46,644 nucleotides of DNA, from contig JAJQGK010000033.1 in NCBI GenBank assembly GCA_021200555.1, positions 1 through 46,644 of the forward strand, given 5' to 3'. Below the pieces are notes generated by a model. It had not been told where the DNA came from. It did no database searches and saw only the letters and a list, made by a program, of their open reading frames with translations. How positions within the stretch are numbered: position 1 is the first letter of the stretch; each line of letters opens with the position of its first letter. The DNA comes from Clostridiales bacterium. Lineage in GTDB: Bacteria; Bacillota; Clostridia; Oscillospirales; Acutalibacteraceae. Position numbers and translations under genes: made by a program. This document shows positions 42,850 through 46,644 of this stretch, one piece after another.

Positions 42850-43266
42850 TTACTTGTTTTTTCTGTATCTCAGGTAGTCCTCAAGAATTATTACAGCTGA
42901 AACCGCATCGATAACGGATTTTCGTTTTTTGCCCCTTGTATCGGTAGCGTTAAGGGCTTTGCCGGCGGAAACGGTAGTAAGCCGCTCATCATACATCTCA
43001 ACATTTATCGAAGAGCCGTTTTTCAATTCATCTGCAAGCTCACGGCAGGCATCGGCTCTGAAGCCTTGAGAGCCGTCCATATTTACGGGAAGTCCCACGA
43101 CAATAAGCTCGGCTTTAAGCTCCTCGGCGGCGGACAAAATTTGCTCTGCAAGCCTTGCCCTGTCCGTTTCGGTTATAACCTTTACGGGATAAGCCAATAT
43201 TTCGTTTTTATCACATACGGCAATGCCTGTTCGCACATCGCCGTAATCCACTGAAAGAATTACCAT
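42850..43266 (-). CDS. ruvX: RuvX/YqgF-family putative Holliday junction resolvase / pre-16S rRNA nuclease
   Basis: The 138-residue protein has the RNase H-like YqgF fold: LSVDYGDVRTGIAV with the first catalytic Asp, IVVGLPVNMDGSQG, VEMYDERLTTV and a C-terminal IDAVSAVIILEDYL with the last catalytic Asp. Members process 16S rRNA ends in E. coli and are annotated as junction resolvases. The start is ATG; upstream sequence has no strong Shine-Dalgarno. It lies 45 bases after the PBP gene and may be read through from it. Confidence 0.93.
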   Translation of the reverse strand: MVILSVDYGDVRTGIAVCDKNEILAYPVKVITETDRARLAEQILSAAEELKAELIVVGLPVNMDGSQGFRADACRELADELKNGSSINVEMYDERLTTVSAGKALNATDTRGKKRKSVIDAVSAVIILEDYLRYRKNK

Positions 43267-43311
43267 TTTTATACTTTAAGCAACCTCTGAAACACAATTC
43301 AGGCTATAAGA

Positions 43312-45843
43312 TTAATCCTCGCTGTCTCCGCTGTCATTGCCCTCATCGGCGGCAGCGGCGGCTGTTGTGGCGGCGGCTGTTGTGGTTACAGCAGCGGTTG
43401 TGGTTTCATCCGCAGTATCGCCGGAATCACCGCCGGTATCGTCCGCATCGTCTTCCTCCTCCGTATCCGCCGCAGCGGTGTAGGAATGTCCGGTGCAAGT
43501 TGCGGGAATTGAATCCTCCTTATACCAGCCTGTGGCGGTACTTGAGCAGGATGAAGACGCTATAAGTCCCGTAGACGTACAATATGTCATTTGAACCAAA
43601 TCGTCACTGTAGGTAAAGCTCTTTGAAGGCAGGTTGGCATGAATTTTATTCATAACCGTCTGATACAAAAGTCCGCAGTAGTTTGTCGAAAAATCGAGAG
43701 CTTCCGCATGTTCGGAATATCCCATCCACGTAGCGCATACGTAATAGGGAGTTGCGCCTATGAACCAACGGTCTTTTTCATCGGATGTCGTACCTGTTTT
43801 TGCATACATTTCAAAGCCTGTAACGGTATAATTTCGTCCGGTACCGTTTGAGGACGTAACAACAGTTTGAAGAAGCTTATTCATAACATCGGCGGTGCCT
43901 TCGTCCATTACCTGCTCGCCGCTGTCATTGTGGGTAAGGTAAACAACGGAGCCGGAGCTGTTGGTGACGGTGTAGTAGCAATAAGGCTCATAATACACTC
44001 CGCCGTTGCCGAAGGTTGTGTAAGCCGCGCACATTTCAATCGCATAAACGCCGTTGGTCATACCGCCTACAGCCAAAGCCGAATAATCCATATCCGCATC
44101 GTCAAGAGATGTAATTTTGAATGTGTCCTGAAGCCAGTTAAAGCACTCGCTGACTCCGATCTTGCTTACAATCTGAGCCGGAACCGTATTATATGAGGGA
44201 GCGAGAGCCTGCTGAATTGTTACATAGCTTGAAGAAGAGCCTGTATCTCCTCCGTAGTTGGTGGGCCATCTCTCACCGTTTACGATAATTCCGTAATTCT
44301 GCACAAGAGGATATGACCATGTGTAAAGATTGCTGTCAATTGCCAAGGAGTACACGCTTAGCGGCTTAATGGAAGAGCCGGGCTGCCGTGTCGAATCCGT
44401 AGCAATATTCAGACACCGCGCGCTTTCCTTCTCACCCGCCTGGCCTACTATTGCAACGACCCGTCCCGTATAGTCCATAATAACCATACAAGACTGAACC
44501 TGTTCCCCGTAGGAATTTGTTGCGGTTGGGAAGCCCGTTCTGTTGTAGTATATATCCTCGATTGTTTCCTGAATGTCAAGGTCCACGGCAAGATGGATTC
44601 TCAATCCTCCGTAGTATACAAGCGTCCATGCTTCATTATAGGTATACGAATAGGCCGCCATAAGATCTTCTATAACCTTGTCTATTGCGTAATCGATGTA
44701 ATAGCCCTGAATCTCTTCCTCTTCTTCTCCGGCAGTACCCGCATTGCTTTCGTCAACGTCAATCATATCGCCGGATGAGCTGTCATCATCCTCGGATGCG
44801 GCGACATAGTCCTCATCGGTAGTAAACACAAGGTCGTAATTTACGGCTTCCTCGTACTCGTCCTGAGTTATATATCCCTGTTCAAGCATTAAGCTGAGGC
44901 AGTAATCACGGCGTTCCTTATTGTTGTCGGGGTTAATTATGGGATCGTAGGTTCTCGGTTCCTTTGTGATTACCGCAAGGCAGGCGCATTCGGCAAGATT
45001 AAGATCGCCCACATCCTTGCCGAAGTAATACTCCGCCGCAGTCTGTACGCCGTAGCAGCCGGCATCAAGGTAAAGGGTGTTGAGGTATGCCTCTAAAATG
45101 GTATCCTTTGAGTAGTGTTTTTCAAGGTTTAAAGCATTTTTAATTTCATTGAATTTTCTGATGAAAGTTGCGTCACGCTCGCCCGTCAGGTTTTTAATAA
45201 GCTGCTGAGTTATGGTGGAGCCGCCCTGTCCCAAATTGGAGGGAACCACAATAACTCCGATGGTTCTGATCCAGTCAACACCCGCATGTTCATAAAAACG
45301 CTGATCCTCCAAAGCGACAAAAGCGTTTTGAAGATTTACGGGGATTTCATCCAAGTCAACCCACACACGGTTCTCCTCGCCGTGGAGTCTGATAAGCTCC
45401 ACCTCGTTTCCGTCATCGTCAAGGGTATACATAATCGTAGTCTGACTTTGATTTGCCTTATACTCGTCAAGGTCTATCGCAACCTCGCCGTTTACAAAGT
45501 CGGAAACATATTTCATAACGTAAAGCCCCACTGTGGAAACGGAGATCATGGCTATAAGGCAAAGCGAGCAAATTATTATGCCGAAACGGCGGAGTCCCGG
45601 ATGCTTTTTCTTTGTTTTCTTTTTCGTTTTTTTATTTTGTTGGTCACTGTCTTCCGCACCGTTGATTCCGCCTGAATTTTGGGTGCCGTAGGCAGTCCCT
45701 CCGGCTCTGCCGGAGCGGGAATTTGCGGCAGCACTCGCAGCTCTGCTTCTTGCGGCGGGAGCATTGCCCGTTCCGTAAGGCTGCTGATAGCTGCCCCGAA
45801 CGCCGCCGTTATTATTTTCTCTGTCTGTATAGTTTTCGTTCAT
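43312..45843 (-). CDS. class A penicillin-binding protein (bifunctional transglycosylase/transpeptidase)
   Basis: The 843-residue peptidoglycan synthase has a cytoplasmic basic, low-complexity N-terminus (KKTKKKTKKKH), one membrane anchor (RFGIIICSLCLIAMISVSTVG, about 90-112) and a GT51 transglycosylase (ALEDQRFYEHAGVDW, GGSTITQQLIKNLTGE, AYLNTLYLDAGCYGV). The transpeptidase has SxxK in QPGSSIKPL, SxN in SYNTVPA and KTGTTS. An acidic insert (EDDDSSSGDMIDVDES) separates the two catalytic domains, and the protein ends in a ~70-residue Asp/Glu/Thr/Ala-rich tail. The ATG at 45843 with AGGTGA 8 bases upstream is preferred to the GTG at 45855. It lies 33 bases after the SH3 gene. Confidence 0.95.
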   Translation of the reverse strand: MNENYTDRENNNGGVRGSYQQPYGTGNAPAARSRAASAAANSRSGRAGGTAYGTQNSGGINGAEDSDQQNKKTKKKTKKKHPGLRRFGIIICSLCLIAMISVSTVGLYVMKYVSDFVNGEVAIDLDEYKANQSQTTIMYTLDDDGNEVELIRLHGEENRVWVDLDEIPVNLQNAFVALEDQRFYEHAGVDWIRTIGVIVVPSNLGQGGSTITQQLIKNLTGERDATFIRKFNEIKNALNLEKHYSKDTILEAYLNTLYLDAGCYGVQTAAEYYFGKDVGDLNLAECACLAVITKEPRTYDPIINPDNNKERRDYCLSLMLEQGYITQDEYEEAVNYDLVFTTDEDYVAASEDDDSSSGDMIDVDESNAGTAGEEEEEIQGYYIDYAIDKVIEDLMAAYSYTYNEAWTLVYYGGLRIHLAVDLDIQETIEDIYYNRTGFPTATNSYGEQVQSCMVIMDYTGRVVAIVGQAGEKESARCLNIATDSTRQPGSSIKPLSVYSLAIDSNLYTWSYPLVQNYGIIVNGERWPTNYGGDTGSSSSYVTIQQALAPSYNTVPAQIVSKIGVSECFNWLQDTFKITSLDDADMDYSALAVGGMTNGVYAIEMCAAYTTFGNGGVYYEPYCYYTVTNSSGSVVYLTHNDSGEQVMDEGTADVMNKLLQTVVTSSNGTGRNYTVTGFEMYAKTGTTSDEKDRWFIGATPYYVCATWMGYSEHAEALDFSTNYCGLLYQTVMNKIHANLPSKSFTYSDDLVQMTYCTSTGLIASSSCSSTATGWYKEDSIPATCTGHSYTAAADTEEEDDADDTGGDSGDTADETTTAAVTTTAAATTAAAAADEGNDSGDSED

Positions 45844-45876
45844 CTGAAATATCACCTATAAATGTGAATTGCTTAC

Positions 45877-46395
45877 CTAAGCCGCATCCAAACAGGACAT
45901 TGCAACCCAGCCTCTTTGACCGTCATACTCTACGTAACCCCAGCCTTCGCCGTCCACAAGATTGTCCTCATATTCGTCAACATATAGAACCTCAAGCTGA
46001 GTGCCGTTCGGTATTTCAGTTAATTTGGAAGAGCTTTTATCTGCCGCAATTCTCATATTAAGGTTTGTTTCATCGGAACCCGTGGTTACAACATATGTGC
46101 CTGCGCTTGCAGATGCAACGGATCCGGATGATACATTACCGTTGCTTATGATATTACTGTCGGTTTCGGACTCGCTGACGGTTTCCGGTTCGTTTACAAC
46201 AACAGCGCCATCGCTGCTTGCGCTTACGCCGTGGGCAATGAGGCATATAATTAAAATCAGGAGAACAACCGCAGCTCCAATCATAATCACAAGACGCCGG
46301 TCTGCTTTCTTTATGCTGTCAATAAGTCTTCTGAAAAATCCTACCGCATTTATAAGGAATTTTTGAAATCCGCTCGGCTCATTATTTTTTTCCAT
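45877..46395 (-). CDS. membrane-anchored SH3-domain protein
   Basis: The 172-residue protein has a cytoplasmic N-terminus, one membrane helix (LVIMIGAAVVLLILIICLIA, about 35-54), a Ser/Thr/acidic linker, and an extracellular bacterial SH3 domain from about 105 (NLMRIAADKSSSKLTEIPNGTQ-type pattern, GEGWGYVEYDGQRGWVAMSCL at the end). SH3b domains usually bind peptidoglycan or wall peptides. Coupled to a class A PBP gene downstream, it may help wall synthesis; that is inference. The ATG has GGGAGG 9 bases upstream and a promoter at 46453-46481. Confidence 0.85.
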   Translation of the reverse strand: MEKNNEPSGFQKFLINAVGFFRRLIDSIKKADRRLVIMIGAAVVLLILIICLIAHGVSASSDGAVVVNEPETVSESETDSNIISNGNVSSGSVASASAGTYVVTTGSDETNLNMRIAADKSSSKLTEIPNGTQLEVLYVDEYEDNLVDGEGWGYVEYDGQRGWVAMSCLDAA

Positions 46396-46452
46396 AAGTA
46401 CATGCCTCCCACATTACGATTAAAAAAATCTGCATATCCGTATATTTGTTTC

Positions 46453-46481
46453 ATTATATCAAACAGAGGTATAAATTTCAA
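46453..46481 (-). promoter_or_regulatory. promoter of the SH3-PBP(-ruvX) unit
   Basis: On the minus strand TTGAAA (46476-46481), 17 bases and TATAAT (46453-46458) form a strong sigma-A promoter. Confidence 0.75.
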
Positions 46482-46534
46482 GCATTTTAACAAGATTGTA
46501 ATTATTTATTTGAAGAAAATGCAGATATATGTTA

Positions 46535-46575
46535 AAATAAAAAGTCCCGCAAAGAGGATAAAACTCTTGCGAGAC
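46535..46575 (-). terminator. terminator after tRNA-Lys
   Basis: On the minus strand GTCTCGCAAGAG pairs with CTCTTTGCGGGAC (46544-46575), followed by TTTTTATTTT. It lies 6 bases after the encoded CCA of the tRNA. Confidence 0.85.
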
Positions 46576-46581
46576 CTTAAA

Positions 46582-46644
46582 TGGTGACTCAGCGGGGATT
46601 CGAACCCCGGACACCCTGCTTAAAAGGCAGGTGCTCTGCCGACT
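46582..46644 (-). tRNA. trnK: tRNA-Lys (UUU), 5' part outside the window
   Basis: Read on the minus strand, the anticodon arm is CCTGC-CTTTTAA-GCAGG, giving anticodon TTT. The T arm contains GGTTCGAATCC, and the acceptor 3' strand ends in TGAGTCACCA with CCA encoded at 46582-46584. The first ~13 bases (acceptor 5' strand and beginning of the D arm) lie beyond the right edge. Confidence 0.95.

Overview
The window looks like a chromosomal segment of a gut-type, Gram-positive Clostridia, probably of the Ruminococcaceae/Oscillospirales kind. This rests on AGGAGG-type ribosome binding sites, TTGACA/TATAAT promoters with 17-bp spacing, a BspA-like leucine-rich-repeat surface protein, choline-binding-type wall repeats, a split archaeal/clostridial-type glutamate synthase and ferredoxin-linked enzymes. 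The taxonomic placement is inference from gene content. No phage, IS element, CRISPR array or rRNA is visible. One tRNA-Lys is cut by the right edge.

Layout. Positions 1-1500 hold a secreted LRR protein gene whose transcript is predicted to begin inside a (GCAA)14 microsatellite. Positions 1.5-8 kb carry ileS and, divergently, a cytoplasmic GH2 beta-galactosidase. Positions 8.2-11.2 kb hold a two-gene unit: an ABC exporter with an extra N-terminal domain and zinc ribbon, and a DUF1854 protein. It is preceded by a long 5' leader with two tandem copies of a structured element that I cannot assign to any known riboswitch; this is the best candidate here for something undescribed. Positions 11.3-18.1 kb are one aromatic amino acid operon (tyrA-aroB-aroA-aroC-aroE/aroK fusion-pheA), and aroQ lies on the other strand behind a DUF1963 gene. 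Together they cover every step from DAHP to chorismate, prephenate and the phenylalanine and tyrosine branches, apart from DAHP synthase and the final transaminase.

Positions 19.6-28.1 kb are a secreted glycan/phosphoester locus. A 1750-residue protein combines a phosphodiester glycosidase, a calcineurin-like phosphatase and wall-binding repeats. Divergent from it are a GH30 endo-glycanase and a secreted PHP phosphoesterase. The set suggests attack on a phosphodiester-decorated glycan. Positions 28.5-33.7 kb are a five-gene split glutamate synthase operon behind a short leader with a terminator and a hexaloop hairpin reminiscent of ANTAR antitermination targets.

Positions 33.8-35.5 kb carry an EamA transporter and a YebC-family regulator, and 35.6-42.8 kb one very large cyclic beta-1,2-glucan synthase-like gene (GT84 plus GH94). 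Positions 42.8-46.4 kb form a cell-envelope unit (SH3 membrane protein, bifunctional class A penicillin-binding protein, RuvX), followed by the tRNA-Lys gene and its terminator. Several starts have been moved from the longest reading frame to an internal ATG with a better-placed Shine-Dalgarno sequence; this is stated in each entry.
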